Below are positions 8,567 through 21,578 of a DNA stretch of 64,000 nucleotides, one piece after another; the stretch's first letter is position 1, and the number at the start of each line of letters is the position of its first letter. The stretch comes from Anaerococcus sp. Marseille-P3915 (GTDB lineage Bacteria; Bacillota; Clostridia; Tissierellales; Peptoniphilaceae). The position numbers and the translations under genes were made by a program. The stretch is from NCBI RefSeq assembly GCF_900258475.1, contig NZ_LT984888.1:35596-99595 (forward strand), given 5' to 3'. The notes beneath the pieces are model-generated. The model did no database searches. It had not been told where the DNA came from and worked only from the letters and a program-made list of their open reading frames with translations.

Positions 8567-9229
8567 TCACAAACTAAGCTCATCTTTGCTTATTCTCTCG
8601 ATTTTCCCCTTCTTAATCCTAAGAGCATAATCTACATAGGCCCCTGCCATATCTAGCTGGTGGGTGATGATCAAAATGGTCTTGCCACTTTCCTTAAGAC
8701 TTATGAGGTCCTTAAAGAACTCATTGGCAAAGTCTTCATCAATGCCCGTTGTAGGCTCATCTAAGAGGATTAGGCTTGCATCCTTTATCAGGGCAAGGCT
8801 TATAGCAAATCTTTGAATTTGACCACCGGAAAGGTCACTTAGGGCCTTCTTCCTATGGTCCCAAAGGCCTAACTTTTCCATCAATTCCTTGGGATCAACT
8901 TTCTTTTTTAGGTAGGAAATGTGGATTTTTATCGCTTCTTCGATAGTTGTTGGAAAATTCCTGTAAGAAGCTACAGCATTTTGAGAAATATAAGCTAAGT
9001 CCCTGTAGTGGTCATCCTTTCTTATATCATCGGAAAATATTTCTATATGGCCTTCCTTAGCCTTTAACTCTCCCATAATTAGCTTTAAGAGAGTCGATTT
9101 TCCTACACCATTTGCTCCGACAAGGGCTAAAAAATCTCCCACTTTGACTTCAAAATTGATATCATCTAGGATTAGGTCCCTATCATAAGCAAAGCTAAGA
9201 TTTTCGGCCTTTAAAATTGTCCTATTCAT
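8567..9229 (-). CDS. znuC: Zinc/manganese ABC transporter ATP-binding protein
   Basis: A 220-residue ABC ATPase with Walker A GANGVGKST, Q-loop YISQNAV, signature LSGGQIQRFAISLAL, Walker B ASLILLDEPTTGID and switch histidine in IITHQ. It energises uptake with ZnuB. The start overlaps the end of the receptor gene by 8 bases, pointing to translational coupling. Confidence 0.9.
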   Translation of the reverse strand: MNRTILKAENLSFAYDRDLILDDINFEVKVGDFLALVGANGVGKSTLLKLIMGELKAKEGHIEIFSDDIRKDDHYRDLAYISQNAVASYRNFPTTIEEAIKIHISYLKKKVDPKELMEKLGLWDHRKKALSDLSGGQIQRFAISLALIKDASLILLDEPTTGIDEDFANEFFKDLISLKESGKTILIITHQLDMAGAYVDYALRIKKGKIERISKDELSL

Positions 9230-10163
9230 TGAAAGATTCTACCAAGGCCTTAAGATTTTCTTCCATAAGGCCCACATAGCCCTTTGATACCATATCATCG
9301 TCAAGATTTTCCATGGTGTAGAGGGTAGACGTCTTTGTGCCTGTATTCTTTGCTAAAGTTTCTGCAACCTTTGGTGTAGCCTTGCCCTCAAAAAAGATTG
9401 TCTTGATATTTTTTTCCTTCACAAAATCAGCAATGGTCTTAAGGTCTTTGGCTGATGGCTCTTCTTCTGGAGAAATCCCAGTGACAGCCACTTGTTTAAG
9501 GCCATAATCATCAGCTAGATAGTTGAAAGCTGCATGAGAGACTACAAAATATTTATCTTTAGATTTAACCTTAGAAAGCTCATCTTCAAATTTCTTATCA
9601 AGTTCATCAAACTTGGCAAGGGCCTTATCCAGATTCTCCTTATAATAGGCTTCATTATCAGGATCCATTGCTGACAACTTCCTATAAATATTATCTACCA
9701 TTACCTTGGCATTTTTAATAGAAAGCCAGGTGTGAGGATTAATAGAAGTCATATCGGAGCCTTCCTTAGATGAATCAAGCAAGTTAAGACCTGCAGAAAG
9801 GTCCAAAAACTTGTCATCATCCTTAATATTTGCCTTCAAATCATCAATAAAAGATTCCATTCCGGCACCATTGAAGGCTATAAGGTCAGCTCCATCAAGG
9901 TCTTTCATAGCTTGGCTAGTGAGCTCAAAAGAATGAGGCTCCTCATTAGTCTGAATAATAGTTTTTACCTCAAACTTATCTCCAGCTATCATCTTTACAA
10001 ATTCAGCAACAGGGAAAAAGCTAGCATAAATAGTCTTTTTTCCTTCAGCACTTTTCTCTTCAGTAGCTGTATTTTCAATATTTTTCTCTTCCTTGCCGCA
10101 AGAAGTCATACAAACTAGGGCAAGAAGAAATATAACAAATAAATTTTTAAAATTCTTTTTCAT
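9222..10163 (-). CDS. znuA: Zinc-binding lipoprotein receptor (ZnuA/AdcA cluster 9)
   Basis: The substrate-binding lipoprotein of a zinc (or Mn/Zn) importer. The correct start is the ATG at 10163 with GGAGG eight bases upstream; it is followed by a signal peptide and lipobox VCMTSC. Further upstream in-frame codons run through the operator and are not coding. Metal ligands of the A-1 receptor fold are visible: EEPHSFEL, INPHTWLS, VVSHAAFNYLA and an acidic residue in FFEGKATPK. The usual His-rich loop is short here (only DSSKEGSDMTS). It starts the operon and is likely repressed by a Fur-family regulator. Confidence 0.9.
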   Translation of the reverse strand: MKKNFKNLFVIFLLALVCMTSCGKEEKNIENTATEEKSAEGKKTIYASFFPVAEFVKMIAGDKFEVKTIIQTNEEPHSFELTSQAMKDLDGADLIAFNGAGMESFIDDLKANIKDDDKFLDLSAGLNLLDSSKEGSDMTSINPHTWLSIKNAKVMVDNIYRKLSAMDPDNEAYYKENLDKALAKFDELDKKFEDELSKVKSKDKYFVVSHAAFNYLADDYGLKQVAVTGISPEEEPSAKDLKTIADFVKEKNIKTIFFEGKATPKVAETLAKNTGTKTSTLYTMENLDDDMVSKGYVGLMEENLKALVESFNE

Positions 10164-10171
10164 ATATCCTC

Positions 10172-10232
10172 CTATATGCAAGTGGTTTGCGATAGTAATT
10201 ATCATACACCTACTGCAAATCATTTGCAATAG
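10172..10232 (-). promoter_or_regulatory. Zur/Fur-type operator pair and promoter of the znu operon
   Basis: A near-perfect 23-base palindrome, CTACTGCAAATCATTTGCAATAG (two segments: CTACTGCAAAT and CATTTGCAATAG), lies at 10210-10232, with a 7-1-7 core of TGCAAAT-n-ATTTGCA. A degenerate copy with the same GCAA/TTGC and CTAT/ATAG ends lies at 10172-10195. On the minus strand TTGCAA, 17 bases, TATGAT forms a promoter, and the strong palindrome covers its -35. This layout suits metal-dependent repression. Zinc specificity is inferred from the genes. Confidence 0.7.
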
Positions 10233-10280
10233 TAATGAGGATTTTTTCATCCAGTTTAGAACATAAAAATAATCCACAAC

Positions 10281-10310
10281 AAAAAAGAAGTCATTTAAAA
10301 CGACCTCTTC
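10281..10310 (-). terminator. Terminator after the 10350 gene
   Basis: On the minus strand GAAGAGGTC and GACTTC form an imperfect stem followed by a run of six T. Confidence 0.5.
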
Positions 10311-10349
10311 ATTTTTGAAAAATAAGTTTTTTTTGGGGGATGTTTTATT

Positions 10350-10883
10350 CTAATCAGCTTCTAACTCTAACACCCCATCTCGTGCAGATTCTTGGCCCAC
10401 ATACTCAATCCTCGTTGTAAGCTTATCCTTAGCCTTGCTAACTTTAAAAGACTCGTCAGTTTCTTTTATTAGATAAGCTCCCGGTTCAAGTTTTTTAATC
10501 TTAATTATATCCTTAATTTTATCCTTGTTTTTTTCAAACATTTCATCACCAATTTCATCATATTCCCTGCCACCAAGATATAATTTGGACTTTTCAGAAT
10601 ATTTTGCAACTTTACCCATTTTTTTATTTATCTGATCTATCGTCATCTTGTCACAATCCTTGGCAAGACGCATGGTATCCCAAGGTCCCATATTTTTATC
10701 ATCAATTTTCCAATAGGCAAGCTGTCTATTGCTAGCAGTATTAGTTAGATTATTTCTACCTAATACTAAATCAAGCTCATATCCTCTAGAATGTCCAAAA
10801 GATTTCAGGCTCAAGAAAATTACAGCTCCTAAAAGAAGTAGACAGAAAAATATAATTTGTAATTTGTTAATAGTTTTATTCAT
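10350..10883 (-). CDS. Membrane-anchored hypothetical protein
   Basis: A 177-residue protein that I do not recognise. Residues 8-28 form one transmembrane anchor (LQIIFFCLLLLGAVIFLSL) after a short basic N-terminus; the rest is a soluble, Lys/Asp-rich extracytoplasmic domain with YLGGREYDEIG and LEPGAYLIKETDESF. No metal or catalytic motif is apparent. It is transcribed alone, with its own terminator, between the znu operon and the rRNA operon. Confidence 0.65.
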   Translation of the reverse strand: MNKTINKLQIIFFCLLLLGAVIFLSLKSFGHSRGYELDLVLGRNNLTNTASNRQLAYWKIDDKNMGPWDTMRLAKDCDKMTIDQINKKMGKVAKYSEKSKLYLGGREYDEIGDEMFEKNKDKIKDIIKIKKLEPGAYLIKETDESFKVSKAKDKLTTRIEYVGQESARDGVLELEAD

Positions 10884-11716
10884 AAATCCTCCTACTAATC
10901 TAGTCTAACACAAGAAGTATAAAATTTTGATAAATAAAAATATTAAAAGTCTACTCATCCAATATAAGATGTTCATAATGATTTAAAAAATGTACTTATC
11001 CTTAAAACTATAATAAACGAAAAAATTTAAGTTTAAATAAAAATAGACACAAAAAAATCGACCTTGAAATTTCTTTACACTCCAAAGTCGATTATTTAAC
11101 TCCTCCAGTACAGGATTCTGATTTAGGTTCAATCACTCTTTATCATCCTTCCTATAATTCTTGATTTAACGAAATTTACTTGTACCATGTCTTCTAATAT
11201 TCTACTAACAAACAACAATTGATTTACATTTTTATCTAATCCTATCTATATAAAATAGAAAAATGTCAGATGGCTCTACTTTTACACTTATCTTCCACCA
11301 CTTTTTCTATGAAATCTTACTCAACATACTCTTCTTTACTCATATATCACTACTGTAAGGGCACATATTTAAAACTTCTCTATTAGTAAGTCTCAGATCA
11401 AAATATTATAAATCTCTCTATTCAATTTTTTTAAACTACCTGTACCGGAGGAGCCAGGATAGTTTATCTATCTTGTTATTAATAATATACCCCGGCTTTT
11501 TATTTCTAAACATAAATTTTAAAAAAATCATTGAGAAAAATTGACTTTTTTGGAATATAAAGCTAAAAAAGCAATGTTATATTACGAATTTTATCAATAT
11601 AGGTAGATTTAATTATATAAAGGACATGTAAATTTAAGTTTTATAACCCATGTGACTAGCTTCTACTATCATAGTTTGAGGATTATTTTAATTTGATATT
11701 TATATATTTTTTGTAC
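10884..11716. other. Long A/T-rich intergenic region with decayed sequence
   Basis: No intact gene is visible. On the minus strand from about 11350 to 11100 there are short peptide-like stretches (for example DFIEKVVEDKCKSR and VIEPKSESC) broken by many stops, which look like a decayed gene. This stretch is framed by inverted copies of CTCCTCCAGTACAGG at 11100-11114 and 11439-11453 (14 of 15 match), and on the minus strand it ends in a strong terminator at 11050-11093. Confidence 0.45.
11050..11093 (-). terminator. Intrinsic terminator without an intact gene
   Basis: On the minus strand AATCGAC and GTCGATT frame a loop with further TTG/CAA pairing, followed by seven T. It closes the decayed region upstream of it. 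Confidence 0.6.
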
Positions 11717-11741
11717 AAAAAAAGACTCATTTCTGAGTGTC
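11717..11741 (-). terminator. Second rrn terminator
   Basis: On the minus strand ACTCA-GAAA-TGAGT is followed by seven T. The GAAA tetraloop and T run make it a strong terminator downstream of the rRNA operon. Confidence 0.75.
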
Positions 11742-12043
11742 CTCCAGGAGCCGGACGGGGTCTCTAAAAGGCGACGGACTAGATTTCTCGTTTCGCTCGA
11801 CCATTTTGCCTCTGCACCAGTCCTACCTACCATCCCCCATTCAGGGTATGGGGTTAGGGCTTCGCATGGAGGGTCCTCTTCTACGCATCAAGCCTACCAA
11901 CCATTTGCTTCACAAATGGGGTTAGGCATAGACACGAGCCGGACAGGCTTGTCTCCATGAGCCGACGGGCTTGTTTTTTGTTTGGCGACTTTCTGTCCAT
12001 AATCCAGATGACCAGACTCTACTATCATAGTTTAAGGATTATT
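11739..12043. repeat. Repeat cluster downstream of 5S rRNA
   Basis: This holds repeat copies 2 (11739-11764), 3a (11933-11950, lacking the GTCC arm) and 3b (11951-11973). TTTCTCG(T)TTCGCTCGACC at 11784-11806 recurs at 12215-12237. A 25-base direct repeat, CTACTATCATAGTTT and the next ten bases, occurs at 11663-11687 and 12019-12043 (24 of 25 identical). A short piece like the 5S 3' end (TTTGGCGACTT) recurs near 11980. The cluster looks like an old duplication of the rrn end mixed with insertions of the dispersed repeat. Confidence 0.55.
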
Positions 12044-12051
12044 ATAAGCAC

Positions 12052-12076
12052 TAAAAAAGACCTACAATTGTAGATC
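12052..12076 (-). terminator. First rrn terminator
   Basis: The palindrome CTACAATTGTAG, extended by GA/TC, is followed on the minus strand by six T, just after 5S rRNA. Confidence 0.75.
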
Positions 12077-12085
12077 TTTGTTAGT

Positions 12086-12201
12086 TTGGCGACTTCCTAC
12101 TCTACCACCCAGTTGCCCAGGCAGTACCATCGGCGTTATGAGGCTTAACTTCTGTGTTCGGTATGGGAACAGGTGTATCTCTCATGCAATCATCACCATA
12201 T
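12086..12201 (-). rRNA. rrf: 5S ribosomal RNA
   Basis: On the minus strand the gene contains the 5S hallmarks CACCTGTTCCCATACCGAAC, GAAGTTAAGC and the closing GGTGGTAGAGTAGG. It is the last gene of the rrn operon. Ends are approximate. Confidence 0.93.
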
Positions 12202-12214
12202 TTTTTGAACCATC

Positions 12215-12272
12215 TTTCTCGCTTCGCTCGACCATTTCATGGAGAGTCCTCCATAAGCCGGACGGGCTTGCC
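12215..12272. repeat. Repeat insertion in the 23S-5S spacer (copy 4)
   Basis: TTTCTCGCTTCGCTCGACC at 12215 and the dispersed repeat GTCCTCCATAAGCCGGACGG at 12246 occupy most of the spacer. The same pair of blocks occurs downstream of 5S. Confidence 0.6.
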
Positions 12273-12313
12273 TTAAATAGCATCCACTTTTTTGTGGACC
12301 CCACCTTAGTGGG

Positions 12314-15466
<3,153 letters not shown>

Positions 15467-15581
15467 GCTATTTAGTTTTTTTGGTTCTTTTACCTTAATA
15501 AAATATAAGGATAATCAAAGTTAATCTTTGTTCTAATCGAGAAATCTTCTCGAGTGAGGAGAGAGCGTACCCTCTCCTCAT

Positions 15582-17115
<1,534 letters not shown>

Positions 17116-17354
17116 ATTTGTATGAAAGTCTTAGATCAAGACTCTTATTCATTTACATCTGACTTAATCAAATGCGTGATTTATTCTTGCATATCAAGAA
17201 TCATTACTGTAAAGAAATTTAACTAGGTTATAGTTGTTATTCTCCAAAGTAATTATTTTTTTCTATATATAATAGAAGTTTAATAATTAACCTTGATTAT
17301 CTTATTATTATATTTTATTCTGGTTCGGTGTCGCTAACTTGTTGCGACTCTTAT

Positions 17355-17383
17355 ATAATACCACGAAGTTTTTATCTTGTCAA
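17355..17383 (-). promoter_or_regulatory. rrn promoter, proximal
   Basis: Minus strand: TTGACA (17378-17383), 17 bases, TATTAT (17355-17360). Confidence 0.8.
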
Positions 17384-17450
17384 ATATTTTTTGAAGTTTT
17401 TTCAAAAAATTTAAGTTTTTTCGATAAATGCCTTCAGCAGCATTAGTATT

Positions 17451-17479
17451 AGTATACGATATATTTCTTTGCTTGTCAA
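17451..17479 (-). promoter_or_regulatory. rrn promoter, middle
   Basis: Minus strand: TTGACA (17474-17479), 17 bases, TATACT (17451-17456). Confidence 0.8.
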
Positions 17480-17535
17480 ATATTTTTGTAAATATTTTTT
17501 TGACTTGTAAGCACTTCCATATCTCGTGCCTATAT

Positions 17536-17564
17536 AATGTACTAGCTTTTTTTATTCATGTCAA
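17536..17564 (-). promoter_or_regulatory. rrn promoter, distal
   Basis: Minus strand: TTGACA (17559-17564), 17 bases, TACATT (17536-17541). All three -35 boxes sit within a similar ATTTGACA(A/T) context, suggesting duplication. Confidence 0.65.
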
Positions 17565-17654
17565 ATAATTTTTGATATTTTTTTATATTTTCTTATTATT
17601 TTTTTATTCCTTCTATATATATGTATTATTTGTCATTTAGAATCGTTAAGTATT

Positions 17655-17682
17655 TGTAACACTTTCAATATTCATTCGTTAT
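17655..17682 (+). promoter_or_regulatory. ECF-type promoter before the sigma gene remnant
   Basis: TGTAAC (17655-17660), 16 bases, then CGTTAT (17677-17682). This is close to the ECF consensus of the SigW type (TGAAAC-16-CGTATA). ECF sigma genes usually drive their own promoter, so this fits the gene just downstream. Confidence 0.6.
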
Positions 17683-17739
17683 TATAGTAGAAGGCCCTAT
17701 TAAGGAGGTAGAATATTTGATAGATATAAGGAGAGGAAG

Positions 17740-18210
17740 ATGGATTTTGCCAAGATTTATGAAGATTACAACAAGGATGTATATAGGTTTATCCTGAGCC
17801 TTTGCTCTGATAGCGACTTGGCAATTGATATTTGCCACGAGACCTTTGCCAAAGCCCTTGATAAGATTGATAAGTTTGACTGGTCGGTTGACATCAGGGC
17901 CTGGCTTTTTACCATTGCAAGAAATTGCCTATATGATTATTATAGGAAAAATAAAATGATAAAATTTTGTGAAAAAGATAATTACTTGTGGATTAAATAT
18001 TAAAATAAAGGCGATATTTTATTTAGCGCTGGTAATGCTTTCAATAATGATGGAACTTAGGCAGTGAACTTTTCACAAAGTCCTTGGGAAAGATACATTG
18101 CGCCTTTGTATAAAAAAGAACCATACGTTTTTGACTTTATGCGATTAGATATGGTTGATAAAGTCTATGACAGTAATGGCAATGTTTTATGGGAGAAGAA
18201 GGATAGATGA
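17740..18210 (+). pseudogene. Decayed ECF sigma factor locus (sigma region 2 only, fused to remnant of a second gene)
   Basis: The open part (17740-18003) encodes region 2 of an ECF sigma factor: FAKIYEDYNKDVYRFILSLC, AIDICHETFAKAL, then DIRAWLFTIARNCLYDYYRK. It stops after 87 residues, before region 4, which normally binds the -35 element; ECF factors are usually about 160-190 residues. A good AAGGAGAGG ribosome site precedes it. From 18008, a second reading frame continues as GDILFSAGNAFNNDG, a stop, then VNFSQSPWERYIAPLYKK and YDSNGNVLWEKK to 18210, which looks like the tail of another protein, perhaps the lost partner. I read this as a deletion that joined two genes. Confidence 0.7.
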
Positions 18211-18218
18211 TTTAGGCA

Positions 18219-18258
18219 AAAAAATACCCTCTTTGCTTGGCAAGGAGGGTATTTTTTT
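18219..18258. terminator. Bidirectional terminator
   Basis: AATACCCTC and GAGGGTATT with inner TTTGC/GCAAG pairing make a stem of about 14 bp with A and T runs on both sides. It serves the + strand sigma remnant and the - strand pepF gene. Confidence 0.85.
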
Positions 18259-18259
18259 C

Positions 18260-20038
18260 TTATAATATTGCTTCTCTTAAGTCCTTCATAGCATCTCTTG
18301 CTACATCCATTGCAGCTTGCATGGCTTCTTTGTTTGTCATGTCGACTCCTGCTTTTTTGAGGACTTCTAGTGGATATTCGCTTTCGCCTGCTTTTAGGTA
18401 GTTTAGGTAGGCTGTCCTATCTTCGTCTGTGCCGTGTAGGATTTTTTGGCTTAGAGCTACTGCGCTCATGAAGCCTGTTGCGTATTGGAATACATAGTAG
18501 AACATGTAGAAGTGTGGGATTCTTGCCCATTCTGATGCTATATAGTCATCTACTTCTATGTCTTTGCCGAATAATTCTTCGTTTAGCTCTTTGTAGATTG
18601 CGTGTAGTCTTTCTGCTGGGATTGGTTCTCCTGCTTCTACTAATTTGTTTACCTTGTGTTCAAATTCTGCAAACATTGTTTGTCTAAATACTGTTGATTT
18701 GAATTGGTTTACAAAGTAGTTTAGGAGATATTTTGTTTCTTCTTCACTTTGGCTATGTTTTAGCATGTAGTCAAGGAGTAGAAGCTCGTTGGTTGTGGAT
18801 GCTATTTCTGCTAAAAAGATTGAATATGAACCATATTGGTATGGTTGGGTGGATCTTGTGTAGTAGGAGTGCATGGAGTGGCCCAGCTCGTGAACTACTG
18901 TAAATACGTCATTTATGGTGTTGGTGTGGTTTAGTAATATAAATGGTTGGGTGTCATAGGATCCTGATGAATAGGCACCAGATCTCTTGCCTTCGTTTGG
19001 CATAACATCAAACCATCTTGATTCAAAACCTTCTCTTGCTACCTTTACATATTCTTCACCAAGTGGTGCTATGGCTGCTAGGACTATTTCTTTTGCTTCA
19101 TCAAATTCGATTTTTCTGTCATAGTCTTCTACTAGTGGCACATAGATATCGTGGAAGCCTAGGTCATCTACGCCTAGGTATTCTTTTCTAAGTGTGGTGT
19201 AGTCTCTGTGGATGTCACTATTTTCATGAACTACTTCTAGGAGGTTGTCATAAATTTCTTCTGGAAGGTTGTTTTTGAAAAGTGACATTTCTCTTGCTGA
19301 TGAGAATTTTCTTAATTTTGCTTCTACGTTATGAGCTGTAAATTCACCGTCTAAGGTTGATCCTAGGGTGTTTGAGTATTGTCTGTATGTTTTGTAATAT
19401 TTCTCATAAACCTGGCGTCTGAAGTCCCTGTCTGGGTCTTCTTGGAGGGTTACGAAGTTAGCATCAGATAATCTTATCTCTTCGCCATCCTTTTCTACGC
19501 TTGGGAAGGATAGGTCGGCGTTATTAAAGATCATATAGGTGTTTTGTGGGTTATTCTTTAGTTTGCCGAAGGCTGCTAAGATTGTTTCCCCATTTTCATC
19601 TAGGACATGGTCTTTGTTTCTGAAAATATCGTCAAAATAGTGTTTTAGGTATGAAATTTCACTATCTTCTAGGTATTCATCTATAACTTTTTTATCAGTT
19701 GATAATAGCTCTGGTTGTACGAAAGAAAGGGCGCTTGATGCTCCTACCCATGTATTTTGAGCTACTTGGCTCATCTCTTGGTACTTAGTTACCCTGGTAT
19801 CCTCATCTGATTTTAGGGATGAAAATACATAGGCCTTTTCCATCTTTCTAGAAAATTCTTCGTCTAATTTGAGATAGGCCTTAAAATTTTCCAAGCTTGA
19901 TGTGATTTTTCCCTTGTAGGATGTAAGCTTTTCTACAAGAGCCTTTATCTCCTCAATATCTTTATAAAAATCTTCATCATTTTCATAAATGGATGAAGTA
20001 TCCCATTTTAATCTTTCTTCTATTTCGTTTCTTTGCAT
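18260..20038 (-). CDS. pepF: Oligoendopeptidase F (M3 metallopeptidase)
   Basis: A 592-residue cytosolic zinc peptidase that cleaves short peptides, well suited to an organism importing peptides. The M3 zinc site HELGHSMHSYY is at about residues 382-392, with the third ligand in the downstream FLAEIASTTNELLL. The N-terminal PepF-type helical domain precedes it (WDTSSIYENDEDFYKDIEEI). Length matches PepF of lactic acid bacteria. The gene starts 11 bases after the upstream lipoprotein gene, so they probably share a transcript. Confidence 0.94.
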   Translation of the reverse strand: MQRNEIEERLKWDTSSIYENDEDFYKDIEEIKALVEKLTSYKGKITSSLENFKAYLKLDEEFSRKMEKAYVFSSLKSDEDTRVTKYQEMSQVAQNTWVGASSALSFVQPELLSTDKKVIDEYLEDSEISYLKHYFDDIFRNKDHVLDENGETILAAFGKLKNNPQNTYMIFNNADLSFPSVEKDGEEIRLSDANFVTLQEDPDRDFRRQVYEKYYKTYRQYSNTLGSTLDGEFTAHNVEAKLRKFSSAREMSLFKNNLPEEIYDNLLEVVHENSDIHRDYTTLRKEYLGVDDLGFHDIYVPLVEDYDRKIEFDEAKEIVLAAIAPLGEEYVKVAREGFESRWFDVMPNEGKRSGAYSSGSYDTQPFILLNHTNTINDVFTVVHELGHSMHSYYTRSTQPYQYGSYSIFLAEIASTTNELLLLDYMLKHSQSEEETKYLLNYFVNQFKSTVFRQTMFAEFEHKVNKLVEAGEPIPAERLHAIYKELNEELFGKDIEVDDYIASEWARIPHFYMFYYVFQYATGFMSAVALSQKILHGTDEDRTAYLNYLKAGESEYPLEVLKKAGVDMTNKEAMQAAMDVARDAMKDLREAIL

Positions 20039-20049
20039 TAAATATCCTC

Positions 20050-20865
20050 CTATTTTATATTTAATATTTTACCTTTTTCATCTTCATATTTTACAGTTAA
20101 TATCTTATTTTTAGGGTCGCTTGGCATATTTCCTACAGAAATCTCATCACCATCTAGGCTCGCCTTTATTTTTTTGTATTTTATATTATAGGCTGTTAGG
20201 ATTTCTCCCAAATAATCATCTTCTGCCTCTAGCCTATTTTTTATAAGACTTTTAAGGTCATTTGTAGAAGCATCCCTATTTTCCAGCAAATCTCCTAGTC
20301 TATAAACCTTGGTTGCAGGGTCTGCTTTTGAGTTTTCGAATTTAAAGGAATCTATCAGCGACATATATTTATTGTATAAAAAATATGCCGAAGATGTAGA
20401 ATCCTCATTTATCACGACCTGGCTAGCAAGTAGCATAGGGCCGGAGTCAGATTCTATTACATCAAATGACACCTTAGAGAATATTCCGTCAGGACTTATG
20501 ACCGGTCCATATTCCTTTTCTACCAATTGATCGTTTTTCTCAAAAGATAAAACAGCAGAAAAAGAGTCTGGTGAATATGATGACTCAAGAACGGATATGC
20601 CTAGATAATTATCCCCTAGGCCAAAATCCTTCAAAAAACCCATAGCATCTTCTATAGCTACTGCATTTCCCATCTTGCCCCTGCCATAAGTTTCTTCAAA
20701 ATCAAGGCTGGATGATCCTGAATTTGTAGATGGTAGGTATTTTATCTCTGGAAATTCAATCTCTTCAGATTTTTTAGGAGTGTTTTTGGCTTCAAATTCC
20801 GCCTTTGACTCAAAACCACAAGATGTCAAAGTCAAAAGAATGCCCAAAATCAATATTTTCTTCAT
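20050..20865 (-). CDS. Hypothetical lipoprotein
   Basis: A 271-residue secreted lipoprotein (signal peptide and lipobox LTSC at residues 13-16). After a short Lys/Glu linker the protein contains two related-looking halves of mixed strands and helices, with YLGISVLESSYSPDSFSA and LGEILTAYNIKYKKIKASL. I do not recognise a family. It lies one base from the rhomboid gene upstream and 11 bases from pepF downstream, so it is part of a four-gene minus-strand group. Confidence 0.7.
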   Translation of the reverse strand: MKKILILGILLTLTSCGFESKAEFEAKNTPKKSEEIEFPEIKYLPSTNSGSSSLDFEETYGRGKMGNAVAIEDAMGFLKDFGLGDNYLGISVLESSYSPDSFSAVLSFEKNDQLVEKEYGPVISPDGIFSKVSFDVIESDSGPMLLASQVVINEDSTSSAYFLYNKYMSLIDSFKFENSKADPATKVYRLGDLLENRDASTNDLKSLIKNRLEAEDDYLGEILTAYNIKYKKIKASLDGDEISVGNMPSDPKNKILTVKYEDEKGKILNIK

Positions 20866-20866
20866 A

Positions 20867-21550
20867 TTACACTCCTAAAAGCGACTTATTGCCTATCCTT
20901 ATTAGGATAAAGGCCAAGGCTAGTGTCGCTAGACCTGCTACAACTTGTCTAGGAATAGATAAATCCCTTCCAACAACTGGCAAGGCATTGGCAAGGATAA
21001 ATCCTCCCACAAAACCGCCCAAGTGGCCAAGAACGCCCACTCCAGGCATAAGGAAGGAATAAATCACGTTAATTACAACTATTGACACAAAGCTTGCCCC
21101 AAAACTATGGAGGATGGCATCATCCCTATAGACAAGCATCATGCCGATAGCTATACCCAAAAGCCCATAAAGACTAGTAGATGCCCCAGCAGATACCGTA
21201 TAGACATCCCCAAAGGCGTAAGAAACAAGGTTGCCAAAAATCCCGCAGACTAGGTAGATTATAAGAAATCCAACAGATCCATATAGCCTTTCAAATATAG
21301 GACCGATATTGTAAAGGAAATACATATTAAACATAATATGAAAAAATCCTATGTGGATAAAAGAAGCCGTAAAAAGCCTCCACCAATCCCCTTCTCCTAC
21401 GAGAATCTTGGAATTTGCACCAAATCTTATCAAATTTTCAATACTTTCACTACCACCACTAAGACTCATCAGAACAAAGACAATCACATTAATAATCATC
21501 AAAGCCGATGTAACCTTAGCCTGGCTAAGTCTTTCTAAATTAATATTCAT
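20867..21550 (-). CDS. Rhomboid-family intramembrane serine protease
   Basis: A 227-residue membrane protein with six to seven predicted helices. The rhomboid hallmarks are present: WWRLFTASFIHIGFFHIMFN (HxxxHxxxN in helix 2), the catalytic serine in GAST at about residue 124, and the partner histidine in GHLGGFVGG at about residue 176. The GxSx motif has Thr in place of the usual Gly. It cleaves membrane proteins inside the bilayer; substrate unknown. Confidence 0.9.
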   Translation of the reverse strand: MNINLERLSQAKVTSALMIINVIVFVLMSLSGGSESIENLIRFGANSKILVGEGDWWRLFTASFIHIGFFHIMFNMYFLYNIGPIFERLYGSVGFLIIYLVCGIFGNLVSYAFGDVYTVSAGASTSLYGLLGIAIGMMLVYRDDAILHSFGASFVSIVVINVIYSFLMPGVGVLGHLGGFVGGFILANALPVVGRDLSIPRQVVAGLATLALAFILIRIGNKSLLGV

Positions 21551-21578
21551 AAGATAATTATACCTCTTATCCTCTCAA

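Noticed and set aside
9222-10277. Longer start for the first ZnuA at 10277
   Set aside because: The extra 38 residues would be translated from the operator and promoter, and GGAGG precedes the ATG at 10163.
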